Below are positions 1 through 15,000 of a DNA stretch of 64,000 nt, one piece after another. The notes under the pieces are model-generated. The model did not search any database, was not told the origin of the DNA, and worked only from the letters and a program-made list of their open reading frames with translations. This DNA is from Sipunculus nudus (lineage: Eukaryota > Annelida > Sipuncula > Golfingiida > Sipunculidae): assembly GCA_026874595.1 (NCBI GenBank), contig CM049306.1, positions 60,084,019 to 60,148,018 on the forward strand. The letters are read 5' to 3'. The position numbers were made by a program, and so were the translations under genes. Within the stretch, counting starts at the first letter, position 1. Each line of letters opens with the position of its first letter.

Positions 1-47
1 CTCGGCTCATCGTGATGCACTCCAGTTAGCTGGCAATCTGTTTGCAG
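1..47 (+). CDS. HTT: HTT exon 1 of window (5' truncated)
   Basis: From base 2 the frame reads [15 protein letters not shown], matching the [11 protein letters not shown] block of vertebrate huntingtin. The donor is GTTAGT at 48 and the exon ends in phase 1. The left part is cut by the window edge. Confidence 0.85.
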
Positions 48-3000
48 GTTAGTTTAATGTAACAAGATATAACATTGATAATTCTTGGTACCTCAACATT
101 TCTTGTTGTATAAATATTCACTATGTAACTGATCCTTTTGCATTCAGTTGAGGAGTCATAACTACACCATAAAGGGTATTATATTATTGTCTGAGGAGCA
201 AATAGACTGAAACACAGCCTTTTGGATTAATTAAACTCTACTTCACCCACCTGTTGGTCAGATTTTTAGCTCAGCTGACTATAAGTCATCTGAGCTATAG
301 TCGTGGTCCATTGTCTGTCGTCCGTCCGTCTGTCCGTCGTGCCGTCCGTCCGTCCATAGATGTGGCACGTTTTGAAACCGTAAGACCTAGGAATCCAAAA
401 TTCGGCATAATATTAGATGTCCCCAAGATCTCCTACCAAGCCAAAAACTGGGTCTTTGCGACTTTGTTCCTTTGAGAAATTAAGGAAAAACCTCAATTTT
501 TTTATTAAAAACCTATTTTCACACTTCAGGAATGCCTAATATCAAAACCACTCATCTGTTTTTCCTCATATTTACCATAAATATTCCTCTATATAGTTCC
601 TATGTACATGCCAGAAATTAGGTCTGTATTGTATAATTTTAAAAAGTTATGGGCCAAAACATAATGCATTTTGTAAGAAATCAGGAAAGATATTTGAACA
701 CTTAACACAAAACATGTTAAAGCTATGGACTTTTTTTCCAGTAATATAACTTTAATTAATCAAAATTAAATTGTATACCCAAAATTAGATCAAAATCTTT
801 TAAATTTTTAAAAATATTAACAAAAATAAAAAATTGGTACCTTAAATTTTGCCCAATTTTGACCATGGCACGTTTTTTTCCTGTAAGTACTGTTGATCTG
901 AGGATTTAATCTGTTAAAATCTGAAATTTGAAAATAAAAGCTGCAAAATTAGGCTAGTTATTGAATTTTTTTGGAGGCTCTTGTTGTATTCCCTTACATT
1001 GTCAAGCAGTCCACTGTGGTCACTGTTGGTCATTCAGTGCAGCTCTGTATGCTCCCAAGGTTGTTGGCATAATGTTAGATGTCCCCAAGATCTCCTACCA
1101 AGCCAAAAACTGGGTCTTTGCGACTTTGTTCCTTTGAGAAATTAAGGAAAAACCTCAATTTTTCTATTAAAAACCTATTTTCACATTTCAGGACAGCCCA
1201 AGTACGAAACCACTCACCTGTTTTTCCTCATATTTACCATAAATATTCCTCTATATAGTTCCTGTGTACATGCCAGAAATTAGGTCTGTATTATATGATT
1301 TAAAAAAAAGTTATGGGCTCAAACATAATGCATTCTGTAAAAAATCAGGAAAGATATTTGATCACTTAACACAAAACATTTAAAAACTATGGACTTTTTT
1401 CCAGTAATATATCTTTTATTAATCAAAATTAAATTGTATACCCAAAATGAGATCAAATTCTGTTAAATTTTTAAAAATATTAGCAAAAATAAAAAAGTGG
1501 TACCTTAAATTTTGCCTAAATTTGATTATGGCACGTTTTTTTCTTATAAATACATTTGATTTAATTTTCACAGCCAGTTTACATATGGATTTAATCTGAT
1601 GAATTTTGAATTTGAAAGTATAAGCTTAAAAAATAGTCTAGCTATTGAAGTTTTTTAGAAGACTTAATGTATTTGTATTTTCTAGCATCATGACCCTACT
1701 TTTGTTTACCTGGTTATCCAAAAATTGGCATAATGTTAGATGTAATTGTAAATTTCATATTCTTCCATACATTTCCTATGTACAACCAGAATTTAGGTCA
1801 GTATTGCATAATTTGTTGAAGTTTTAGGCCCAAACATAATGCACTTTGTAAAAAATCAGGATATATATTTACTCACTTAACATAAGAATGGCTGAGACTT
1901 TTTATCAGGAATATAACATCATTTAATCAAGATTCAATTGTATACGGAAAATTAGATCTGAAATTTGCAATTTTTTTTAAGTTATTAGCATAAATATAAA
2001 ATCAGTACCTTAAATTTTGCCCAACTTTGGCCACGGCACAATTTTTTCCTGTAAGTACTGTGGATGTTATTTTCACAGCATGTACACATAAGGATTAAAT
2101 CTGTTAAAATCTGAAATTTGAAAATAAAAGCTGCAAAATTAGGCTAGTTATTGAATTTGTTTGGAGGCTCTTGTTGTATTCCCTTACATTGTCAAGCAGT
2201 CCACTGAGGTCACTCTAGGTCATTCAATGCAACTCTCTATGCTCCCGAGGCTGTTATGTAATCACATCACTCCTGGCAAGCCCTCTCTCTTGTTGAGCTT
2301 GATCAGGCTGCCAGCATAAATACCACAGGGAGCCTTTCTCTCTCCCCCCCACCCCATTCTGTTGACAGACCTGTACTCTAAACAAGATGAATCTTATAAT
2401 TTCAGCGATGAACAGTAACAACAGAGACCCCTCACTGAACCCACTGCTTCGATACACAGGACTAATATACAAGACAAAGCTGATAATTTTAATGTTAAAA
2501 AATTCTTTTTGTTGAGACTTGGACAATTTTTATTTTTTTTTTAAAGAAAAAAATGTTCAGGAATTTAATCCTAATATTCATATATGGTAAAATATTAGGA
2601 CCTAATGAAAGTGCTAACTGACAAGATTTAAGAAGATATAAATACTTTGTAGCATTTCGTTCACATCTCTTTAAAGTTGGTGGGGCCTAGTTATCTAGTT
2701 TTTAAAATTAGAAATATTGGTCAAACTTTGTGGGATTAATTTTTAACTCATGTGGCCTTATATTTAACTTTTGAAAAATTAATTACCTTCACACATTATT
2801 TGTTTATGAAATGGAACTTTTATATGACACTTACCGTAAGCCCATTTTTAGCTCAGCTGACTATAAGTCATCTGAGCTATAGTCGTGGTCCATTGTCCGT
2901 CGTCCGTCCGTCTGTCCGTCCGTCCGTCCGTCCGTCCGTCCGTCCGTAGATGTGGCACGTTTTGAAACCGTAAGACCTAGGAATCCAAAATTGGGCATAA

Positions 3001-6000
3001 TGTTAGATGTCCCCAAGATCTCCTACCAAGCCGAAAACTGGGTCTTTGCAACTTCGTTCCTTTGAGAAATTAAGGAAAAACCTCAATTTTTTATTAAAAA
3101 CCTATTTTCACACTTCAGGACTGCCTAATATCAAAACCACTCATCTGTTTTTCCTCATATTTACCATAAATATTCCTCTATATAGTTCCTATGTACATGC
3201 CAGAAATAATGTCTGTATTATTTAATTTAAAAAAGTTATGGGCCCAAACATAATGCATTTTGTAAAAAATCAGGAAAGATATTTGATCACTTAACACAAA
3301 AAATCTTAAAGCTATCGACCTTTTTTCCAGTAATATAACTTTAATTAATCAAAATTAAATTGTATACCCAAAATTAGATGAAAATCTTTTAAATTTTCTA
3401 AAATATTAATAAAAATAAAAAATTGGTACCTTAAATTTTGCCCAACTTTGACCATGGCACGTTTTTTTCCTGTAAGTACTGTGGATTTAATTTTCACAGC
3501 ATGTTTTTGTTAGCATTTCAACTGTTAACACCAAAAATTTGAAACCAGTTGATCAAAAACTGTAGATTTTAATAAGTTTTCAAGCACCATGTAACATATT
3601 GTTTACATCAAGCTAGTGTTATGCAGTTTGCAAGAGCTCAGCTCCCCAGCTTTAGCTCTTAGTTCCTTAAATTCGGCATACAGTTAGATGTCTCCAAAAT
3701 CCCCTACCATGCCAAGAATTTGGTCACTAGGACTTAATACCTTTGAGATATTAATGAAAAACTTCATTTTTCCATTAAAAACCCATTGTTACACTTCAAG
3801 ACTGCCTAATATCAAAACCACTGATCTGACTTTTATCATAAATAATATACATATTTTTCATTCTCTATGCACATGCCAGAATGATGTCAGTATTGCGTAA
3901 TTGTTTTAAGTTATGGGCCCAAACATAATGCACTTTGTAAAAAATCAAGAAATATATTTACTCCCTTAACAAGGGCATTGCTGAAGCTAGAGATTTTTTT
4001 GTCAGGGATGTAACATTATTTAATCAAGATTCAATTGAATACCCAAAATTAGTTCTGAATTTTTCAAATTTTATAAGTTATTAGTATAAATATAAAATTA
4101 GTACCTTAAATTTTGCCCAACTGTGACCATGGCACGTTTGTGTCCTGTGAGCACTGTTGATATAATTTTCATATCATGCACACATTAGGATTTCAGCTTT
4201 TTAGTTTAGAAAGCTGAAAGAAATTGGCCAAAAATTGTAGCTTTTATTAATGTTTTTTATGAGACCCTGTCAGACTTTGGTTCTCTCCAGCCCCTCTTGA
4301 GTCACCTGTATGTTGACCTTGTTGACCTTTCCTCAAATTATGCACGCTTGAGGCGAGGCATACAGGAATCCAGGCAGCTTATGGCCAGCCACAGTTGATC
4401 CAGGTGTCCAACCCAACTCATCTAGTAGTTTTAACCAACAACATAACAATAAACAATAAATTAATAAATTTTTATTGGTTTTTAATAACAAATTAAAGAA
4501 AAATAGAAAAGGAATTTGTTAGTTTATAATAACAGGAAATTAACTTGCAGTTACTGATGATATAAGAATCTTGTATCGATGGGTAGAATGTCACAATATT
4601 CCAAATAACACCATGCAGTCACCTATGGCATTTTACAGTTCAATTTTAATGATAAAGAAGTAAATCATATTATTCATTACTAATCATTAGGGTCATATGA
4701 AGGAAATTAATGATAGACAAAGATGCAGTTGATAATATTAATCTAGATTCCTACTGTGTCTAGTGTGTACATTGATGTGAAATTAGTCCAAAATGAATTT
4801 TTTACAGTTATTTTTTAATATAAATAAAAGCCATAAAACCAGGTACTTATGATCATTATTTAAATGTGTGAATTTTGTATATTCTGGATTCTCAACATCA
4901 TTGGTTGGTGAAACTGAATAAATACCAGACGAATACTTTGTAATTGTATTTAAATACGAATATGATTATGTACTCCATTATAAAATTTCTTGCATAAAGA
5001 ATAGGAATTCAGTTAAAAATGAAAGTATATGAATACTCGTGCAAATACTTTGAAAATGTATTCATGAATGCATTCATGAATATATTCTTTAATATTATTT
5101 TAATAATCATATCAGTTATATTTCATTTAAAAAAATCATATGATTCTCTTATTATTTTTTATAAAAATTATATTTGGGACAATATTTGTTATTTTTTTTA
5201 ATAAATAGTTAAACTCTTATATTATATGTTCTGCTTATAAGTTATATGGCCAAGTCAAAATCTTTGTGACAATAGTACTCCATTTGTTAATAAAATAAAT
5301 GAAATCAATCCTCTTCCCTGTCTCCAAAGGTACTATCAAAATCATACATAAGCTAAACAACAACAACTCATAATACAGCTTATATTTATTACCACACAAA
5401 ACCAGCATGTGCCTCATTTCTAAATAATATTTTTTTATCATATATAACAGCTGAGCGTCGTGACCCATAGGTCCCTTGTTTCCCTTGGTGCATCACTAAA
5501 TGGTTTCAGGCCAAAGGTTTCATTTATTACACAGTCCATATGCTTTAGCTCATGTCCATTATTCTATAATTTACAGAGTTTCATTTAAGCTGGGCCATTT
5601 TCTCTTAGCTTTTCAAATGGTAATATACAAGGAAAAATCATAAGAAACAAAAATATTTTGCAGTTACTAATATTTTCCAAAATTCAGCTTAGCGACATGA
5701 CCCATGGGTCCCTTGTTTCTACATTACGCCAATTATCATTGAACAAGTAAGCATATCAATCTTAGACAACAGTCAAATCTAGAACAGCAAAAGGTTAAAT
5801 ATATAGTTAACCTCAAAATGATGGCCACCATGGGGACCTCAGTAAACTGGTCTCATTAGTGAGGTGTTCTTCTAAGTAAGTTCATATATGAAGAACATAA
5901 AAAGAACTGGGACCTGTAAAAAGTGGATGTTGTTTTGAGGTGGTCGCTAAATTGAGGTGGTCATTAGGCGCGCATACACTGTACTTCCCGGAGTGTCAAG

Positions 6001-9000
6001 CAGTTCAAGTAACCAAATATCACATTGGACTAGATATCCAATATGGTATCTGAATTAAAGTAGGAACTTTCTTTGAATACAGTTATGATATGTCAAATGA
6101 TATAATTAATATAAGTTCAAATATTTTTCAAAGTTTTTCTTGTAATTTTATTCATACTTTAAAGAATAAAATTATTTAGTCCATGCCATGTCATACACTA
6201 TCAGGAGTTGACATGAGGAGATTTTTGAGAATGATGTCCAAGTCATACAACTGAAGACTTACATAAATGTTGTTTTAGGGGCAGCATTCCGTTCCCTCAG
6301 ACCTGCTGAAGAAGTGAACAAAATCAACCCTAATGCTGATGACAGCCACTGGGGGTCGTTAGGTGACAGGCTGCTCGTGCCCCTGGCGGACATCCTGCTT
6401 GTGCATGTTGCAAGGTCTGTCAGTGAATCTGTGATTTATAATTTGATTAGAGTTTCATACATGGTATGTAGGTTCATCTGGAGACATAACTGAAAATAAA
6501 GCCTTCCTACATTTTTGCTTTCCCTAAGTGAATATTGTTAGACATGACAGAACCAGCAAATTCAAGAAACAATACAAATTAATGTAGTTTTTGCTTGCAG
6601 AAGATAGTTATTGATGAATTTACTGCTCTGAAAATATCTCAGGTTGTAGGACTGAAAATTTTGCATGCTACAATATGAACCAGATATGAATTTGTTAATA
6701 TAAATACAGTAGAGCATCATTTATCAGCGTCTGAAACAATGAACAAAAATTTGATAAGTTTGTAAAAAAAAATCCAAGCAAATATATAGAGATTAGCAGG
6801 CATAAGTAATTCAAAATTTATTTTCTAGGACAAAGAAGCAATAATTTAAATGTATTTTATATCATACATTAAGTTGATGGATATCTTCACAAATATGTTG
6901 TTGTCATGGTATATTTTTAGTCTGTCAGTAGCTGATGATGTCAAAGTGTTTGATTAATCATGGTGAACCCTGTGAAATCAGTAATCCAAATGATCATTTC
7001 TCCAATAAACAAGTGGCCCATGGGCCATGACGCTTAGTTGAATTCAAGGAATGTTGAACAATGAGCAAAATGACTGCCAGAATGCAAACAAATCATGAAT
7101 TTTGTGAAAAGTCCTTTGAAAGGGGTTTCAGTAGGCTTTTGGACAGATGACAACTTCATTTGAAGGTCTCATAAATAGAAAAAAAATTGCGTAAAAATTT
7201 GAAAAAAATACAGGTAGTGCCACCAGTCTGCAGGAACTGATGAAACACTCCATGATCAATATATATCCAAAGAATCATGGCTATCAAGGCATTAGTTATT
7301 CAGATACTGGAGCTTTTGTTTGTATCAAATTTTTAATTATTCTTGGGGGTATTAATGAGCCCTATAGCTCGGAGAATATGGGTAACAGAAACCTAATTTC
7401 AGGTTTCGAAGGAGATTTTTCATTAGTCTCCCTGGATGTCAAGTAAGAAGATTTTAGGTACAGCAGTTACAGTTTGTGGCATGTGAACAGATGACCACTT
7501 CATTTGAAGGTCTCATAAATAGAGAAAAAAAGCCTAAAAAATTGAAAAAAAATACAGGTGGCGCCACCAGTTTGCAGCAACTGATGGAACACTCCATGAT
7601 CAATATGCCTGCGAAGAATCATGGAGATTAATGCATTGGTTATTCAGATACTGGAGTTTTGTATCAAATTTTTAATTATTCTAAGGGGTACTTCAGAGCC
7701 CCATAGCTCCAAGGATATGGGTAACAGAGACCTAATTTCAGGTTTTCAAGGAGATTTTTCATGGACCTCCCTGGATATTAAGTTTGAAGATTCCAGGTCC
7801 AGTGGTTATGATTTGTGCCCTGTTAACAGATGACAGTTTCATTGAGGTCTGAAAAAAAAAGAGAAAAAAATTTGTAAAAATTCGAAAAAATACAGGTGGC
7901 ACCACCAGTCTGCAGGAAATGATGGAACATCCCATGATCAATATTCATGCAAAGAATCATGGTGATCAATGCAGTGGTTATTCAGATACTTGAGCTTTTG
8001 TATCAAATTTTGCCTTATTCTGGGGGGTACTTCGGAGCCCCATAGCTCCAAGGATATGGGTAACAGAGACCTAATTTCAGGTTTTCAAGAAGATTTTTCA
8101 TGGACCTCCCCGGATATTTAGTTTGAAGATTCTAGGTCCAGTGGTTACGATTTGTGGCCTGTTAACAGATGACAGTTTAATTGAAGTTTGAAAAAAAAGA
8201 GAAAAAAATTTGAAAAAATTTGAAAAAATACAGGTGGCGCCACCAGTCTGCAGGAAGTGATGGAACATCCAATGATCAATATTTATTCAAAGAATCTTGG
8301 TGATCAATGCAGTGGTTATTCAGATACTTGAGCTTTTGTATCAGATTTTGCATTATTCTGGGGGATACTTCAGAGCCCCATAGCTCTGAGGTTTTGGGTA
8401 ACAGAGACCTAATTTTCAGTTTCCAAGAAGACTTTTCATTGGCCACTCTGCATGTCAAGAAAGAAGATTCCGAACATCTCATGGTCAATATGTATGCCAA
8501 AAAAATCATGACCATCAGTGATGTAGTTAATGAGATATTGAAGTTTTTGTATGAAATTTTTTATTATTCTGGGGGGTACTTCAGAGACCCATAGCTCGGA
8601 GAAAATAGGTAACAGAGACTTAATTTCAGGTTTCCAAGGAGATTTTTCATGGATCTCCCTGGATGTCAAGTAAGAAGATTCGTAGGTCTAGCGGTTACGA
8701 TTTGTGCCGTGTTAACGGACGGACGGACGGACGGCTGGACGGACAACGGACGAAGAGTGATCGCTATAGCTCAGATGACTTTCAGTCAGCTGAGCTTAAA
8801 ACCCTGTCTCCTGAGCTTTACGGATAAACGATGCTGTACTGTTTGTGAAGGAATATACATTGAAATCTTGCTAACATGACCACCTGCAGGACCAGCCAAA
8901 ATGGCCGTGTTAGCAGGCTGATTGTGTGAGCGGGAGGTTTGTATGATGATTCACTTTATTCCTGGACCAAAAAAGTGGTGGTCTTAGCCAGGTGGTCATG

Positions 9001-12000
9001 ATAGCAGGGTGGTTATCAGGAGAGATTCCACTGTATAAAAATGCTGCTGTTTCATTGTTGTGCTTTTCTCACTTTCCTTATTCTAATTACATTTTCAGAA
9101 AGAATGCACATTTTGGTGTTATTTTCAGACTATTGAATATCTGTGCCCATGTCATCGACGAGCAGACACCAGGACCCACTCAAACCAAGACAACTCTACC
9201 CTCGCTTCCAAATGCCCCCTCCCTCAGCCCCATAAAACGTAAAGCCAAATCAGGCAAGGAGGAGAGTGGGAAGGCCTTGGGATCTCCAGCCCCAGGGGCA
9301 GAAGAAAAAGACAAAACCAGTAGTAAACAAGCCCAGAAAGGTAAGCACATCTCTCTGTTTGGGTGTATAAGAACAGTTATAGGAAATCTCCCAGTTATAT
9401 TACTGGGCCAGCTGATCCTTAACAAAACACATTATCGTGCCACTGGTTCTATACAGAGAGGCTTACCATGTTCATTATGCGACCTTTAATCTTCAGGGTA
9501 TTAACTGTACAAATATGGAAAGCTGACTGTATTCACTAAATGTATGGTATACCATATGTTCATACTTAACTGAAAATTTATGATTCCTCTTCCATTAATA
9601 TTGATAACCCTTTTGTCACTGGTATTACTTTTACGGTTAATTGTGTTTTATTGGATTATTTCTTAAAATTAATGTCAACAGATAATCAAACCAGTAAAGG
9701 TTGAAGCATGATTTTTTTTTTATTCAAAATGAATCATTAACTTAAAGAAAGTCATATATATTTCTTAACATTTGTGTTTTATTTCTCACATGCCTTGTCT
9801 TCAGTGTACTCCACCTTGCAGATTAACATTGGGAAGAAAAGTGTATATTTAAATATGATTAGCTTAGAGATGTAACATTTAGCTATATTTTACTGTCTTG
9901 CAACTGTTATTTCCAAGTTACCTGCATATCAAATTCATAATACTGTGCATGTTTTCTTCAGAAGCTGAGAAGGACAAAAACAAGAAGGACAGTCTGGGCC
10001 AGTTCCACACATTTCCACAGTACATCAAATTGTATGAAACGCTCAAGGGAGCTTACTCAAATTACAAGGTCTGTATTGCTTACACAGTAAAACACACATT
10101 TATGTGCTACATCACAGATATCACCTTACCTTGCATATTCATAACAAGGATATATAGTTTATGATATAAATTTCTGTTCTTTTATCATTGGTAACTATTT
10201 ATTCACACTCTGTGTATGAATGTAAAGACTTACAAGAAGATTAATTGTTCATGAATATCTGTCTTTTCACTTATCATTTCATTATAGAAAATAACAAGAA
10301 ATTTGCATGCTAATAAATGCCATTGTAAGTTGCTCCAAAGCCGTGTTTATATTCATTTATTCGGCCCATATTCCCAGGTTCATATGTACATAAGTGACTG
10401 TACATTTCTGAATATTTCTGAATGATGTTCCTGAATACTGGTCATGTGCAGGACCAACTTCATAATCCAATTGATTCTTCATCGGCCCATTCTGAAAATG
10501 CCTAGAAAATCTTATGAGGTTTTGTTCATGATACTTGAGTTTTATTGAGAACAAACACACACAAGCACTGATGAAAGCATACACTCCTGGCAGAAGCAAT
10601 AACAAGATATATTAAAATTGCCAAAATTGTTATCTGTGTCAGCTTTTTATAACAATTGGTGATATTTCTGACTTTATGAAGTACACATAATTTTTTAAAA
10701 TTTAGATGCACAATATTTTGAATCCATGGAAAATTTAATGCACCCTATACAGATTCCTGCTGTAAGAGTTTTCTACAGGAAAAAACTTTACTCTGTATTC
10801 CAGGATAATCAAGTGATAAAATAGTTGGTCTTTCCTTCTGTAGATCTCATTAGACCTAAATGCATCAGAGAAGTTTGGAGCAGTGCTGCAGACAGCCTTG
10901 CATGTGCTGTCTCAGCTGCTAGAGATTGCCAGCATGCATGAAGTGGGCAAGCATGCTGAGGAACTCCTGTGCTACCTGCAGTCAACATTCTCTGTGGAAC
11001 CGATCAATGCAGTGCTGGCAGTGCAACAGGTGAGAGTCATATTAGTACAAGTCATCAAAACATGACTCAGTAGGGAATTATATTGAGCATGTGAGCCTAA
11101 TGCGAGTCATGATACGAGTCATACAGGGGAATGTACTGCAGTAGTCTTACATCCTGTTGCATTGATATTGTGGTAAACAGCAGATCATCTGAACATTAGG
11201 CTGAGAATGATGAATTAACGCAAAAGAATACATGTGAACTCACAACCGACACTGAAAATCGGTCTCTATGGTAACAAGTCATTTCCAGTATCTCATACCA
11301 GTTGGCTTACGGCCAGTAACCCATGCAAGCCATGCTTGTATTCATGTGGGCAGAAATTCAACAACATGGTAGGTGTTGCTAGATAGTATACTTAAAAAGG
11401 TAACAATTAGTCTGGTTTCTATCAATGACAGCATACTTTTAGGCCATAAAAAAATGATGAATATATTTGCATGCTCATGGAGCCTTACAGTGAGGTCCTT
11501 GTTGAAAGATGAAAAGGCTCTTGATACTAGTATGCTTGTTGTAGGCTCTCTGATGTTAGAGGGATGAAATTGTGCTAATTTGGTACATTGCAGTAGTTAA
11601 AACTAAGCTATAAAATATGTGGTTATAGTGATGGCCAGAAGAAAAACTCAACATAAAACTGTTCTTATCTAATTTATGTTTAATATTTGTATGGAACTGG
11701 TTTTATTCCAAAAAGCAGACTGCAATGGCTTTTAAAGTATACAGTACAGTAAATACCTCAATAGAACATGCATATAGTTTTAAGGTAATGGTTCTCAAAA
11801 CTGGACTCATTTTTTAGGCCTCAGCCCTTAGGCTGATGGGCAATTGTTGTCATTGAAGTTTTCCATCTGACCATCTGTACGTCCATCCGGCTTCCGTTAA
11901 CTTTTACCTTGTAAGCGGAATATCTCTAAAAGGATTCACTGTAGGAATTTTATTTCTTCAGTGCTGATGCATATTGACAAAATCAGAGTCAAGTTTGAAG

Positions 12001-15000
12001 ATTGGTAACCTTGACCTATTTTTCTACGTTTCAGAGCTAATAAAAGAAAAACACTTTGAAGCTTATTTCTCAGGAACCATTTGGTGAATTTTCACAAAAT
12101 TTACTATGATCAAAGATGGGTGACCTTGACCTACTTTTCAAGGTCACAGAGCTTAGAATAGAAAAAAAAACTTAGGTGTTTATTTCCCAGGAACCACTGG
12201 GTGGATTGTTATGAAACATGATATGCCTTGATGACCTCTAAATCCTGCATGAGATGTGTCTTACCAGACTTGCAAAAGTACTACATGACACTCCAGTTTA
12301 AATTTATAACTGAGACATGTACAGATATACATCCATGTCAGAACAAATATTTCATACTTGTTACTGTTACCACCTATAAACACTGTTCTTTTGGCTGAGG
12401 GCTTTTGTCAGCTTCTGCTGATATTCTAGTCTGAATTCTGCTATGTATTTTTTATGGACTTAGCTGTAGAGGGTAAAATATCATGGTAAATATAGTCTTT
12501 CACTATAAACAGTTAAATTTGCCATCATTAAATTATCCATCTATTTTAAATGACACAATTATGAATGCATGTCAGAGTTGTTTTTTTCAGATTTTCAAAC
12601 AGATTGCATTGTCAGTCAGATAAGAATGATGTTAATCTTGTCATGTTTTAGCTTCCCATGACCATCACACCTTCAACTTTAGATTTTTTCTAACAGTTGC
12701 TGAAGGCCCTGTTTGGAACCAACCTTGCCAGCCAGTGGGATGCTGGTCAGTCCAGTCAGCTGAGTAAGAAGCCGGGGAAGGCCAGCAGGTTGACTGCCAG
12801 CATGAGACCAGGCTTGTACTACAGCTGTTTTACTGTACCCTACACTCACTTCACGCAGTCTCTGGCCAATGCCTCCTTCAAGACATCCACTCAGTTTGAT
12901 CAAGAGGAAACAACAAGGTGAATTGATCAGCCTCCTATTGTATCCACAGACAAAGTTGGGAAACTATGGTTTAAGCACGGTCATGGCGCCTAGCCGCCGC
13001 TGCATCAATTTCGTTTGGACGTGATAACTCAAAAAATATTTTAGGGATCTTTACCAAACTTGACATGTGCATAGATATTGGTGAGAGGACCTAAGCCTAT
13101 TTAAAATGGGGTCACAACTTATACTTGGAGAGTGACCTTGACCTTGAATAGGTCCATTTTAGAGGAAAAACACACAAATTCTTAAATATCTCAAGAAATC
13201 TTGAATGGAATGATCCAAAAATCAAGTTGACCGAAGAACTTGGATAGTGTTGTCATGAACCCGAAATTGGTGGTGCTACCTGTTATCCTTTTTGTGTTTT
13301 CATGCCCTTAAATACCCCCATCATTGCCACTTAACAGTACTGTGAGCATTATATAAGTCAAAAACTTATGGACAGATTTCTTTCATATTATGCATATGCA
13401 TAGACATGGGTTATGGAATGATGTACATTTAAATTAGGGTCATGACCTTTTTCTATGAGTGTTGCCTTGACCTTGAATATTGCCATATATGGTGAAAATC
13501 ACACAAAATCATAAATATCTCAATAATGGATGCATGGATTGGTCCAAAAATCAAATTGACCAAAAATCTTGGATAGTTTTGTCTTTTGCGGAAGACAGGT
13601 GGCACCACCTACCTTCCCTTTTCCATAAAATAAATAAATGACCTGTTCTCAGGAGTGATTTGCCCTATTGGCCTGGAAATGTGCATATCCATAGATCGTG
13701 GACTCCTCCATCATGTCCTCAAGACTGGTGTCGCCATCTGCAATCATTTTGGCGTGGCTTCCATCTGTACATGTGCTTTGCTTGAAACTTGCTCATATCT
13801 CCGGAGTGGTTCAAGGTATTGGTCTGACATTTGGCATGTTCATCCATCTTGGAAAGTTTTCTCGTAAACCAGACAGGTTGCGCCACCTACCTACCCATTT
13901 CCGTAAAATAAATTAATGCTCTTTTCTTAAGAGTGATTCACTGTATTGGCTCCATATTTGGTAAAAAATATTGGTTCTCAAGTTGATAGATGGAAGAAAC
14001 CATATTGGCTTGCCAAGTGTCAGTATATGCTGCTAAAGATGGGGGGGAGGGGGGAATTAATTGTCTGGGGTTACTATGGCACCTGCGGTGCCAAGAAATA
14101 TCTAGTTACTTATGCTGATAAAAGCTTGATGGATGTGATGTATTTTGCATCTTATCAGCTACACTCTGTATTAGTGATGTGTAAGTTAATTGATCATATC
14201 AATGATTGGCCCTTTTCTTTCATAATTGATTAAATTAATTGCATTTTGCATTATCAGTCACAAAGGATTACCATATATCCTTGATCAGATGCTGGGCCTT
14301 AAATAGTTGCCTGCCTTATTTAGTCGCTGGGGAAAAACAATTTCTCAGAAAAATAAACACCAGTCTTGTTCAGAGGCCGGTTTTTAGAGTGGCTTCCATG
14401 TTTGCCGCCTGATGTCTTCCCATCACTATAATTGGTGCATTTACAAGTCAAAGTGAGACGGGATTGTTGTATAAATGATGATTTGTGCTTGTGTTGATAA
14501 TATGTTTAATTCCTCTATAAATCTTTCTTTTTTAGCTCATGCATGCCTATTTCCAAATGGGACACCAAATATTCCCAATTCATCCTTTATGATTAAAGGT
14601 GATCACAGATCCTAGTAAAACACTGCTGTCAAGCTAGGTAAAAATATTACTGCTTGACACAAGCGGTTCAGTTTGGTACAGTGAGAGTCTACCTCATGGA
14701 TGGTCGAACAGAACTGTTCAAAATGTTTGGCCTTATATATCTAGTGTAGCTTGAAGACTCCTTAGGCATCAGTGTCACAGTCAGCAGTGTCTGTAGACAC
14801 CCCAGGTTAAAGTTTTTAGTTCACTCTGTGAACTTATGCCATGGCGTAGCATCCGCCGTCCACTGTCCACTGTAAACTGTCCACCGTCCACCGTCTGTTA
14901 CCAAATATCTCAACAGCCACAGCAGCTACCTTCATGAAACTTTGCAGAATTAATGATCATGGGATGGACATGCAAAAATAAGCTTTTGGTGGCGCCACCT

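Larger units (their letters stand above)
263..5717 (+). mobile_element. Family A Helentron-like element, outer copy interrupted by another copy
   Basis: The 5' end at 263 is TTTTT followed by the family A hairpin AGCTCAGCTGACT-ATA-AGTCATCTGAGCT (one mismatch) and a GTCC-rich microsatellite. The core repeats about every 660 bp; the segment reading GCATAAT.TTAGATGT recurs near 402, 1068 and 1728. A second 5' end begins near 2843. Two 3' ends with the CAGCT.AGCG..GTGACCCAT.GGTCCCTTGTTT layout lie at 5449-5481 and 5685-5717. Nesting (outer 263-5717, inner 2843-5481) is the simplest reading, but which ends belong together is not certain. No transposase or Rep frame is present. Confidence 0.55.
48..6278 (+). 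other. HTT intron, repeat-filled, about 6.2 kb
   Basis: Almost all of it is family A repeat (263-5717), followed by a short inverted-repeat element near 5.8-6.0 kb. No conserved coding segment was seen; the short open frames here lie inside repeat cores. Confidence 0.6.

Noticed and set aside
7240..8669. Open frames on both strands with repeated [16 protein letters not shown] peptides (also 54.4-58.1 and 61.0-62.3 kb)
   Set aside because: They translate the 337-bp non-coding core of family A; reading frame and strand vary between units.
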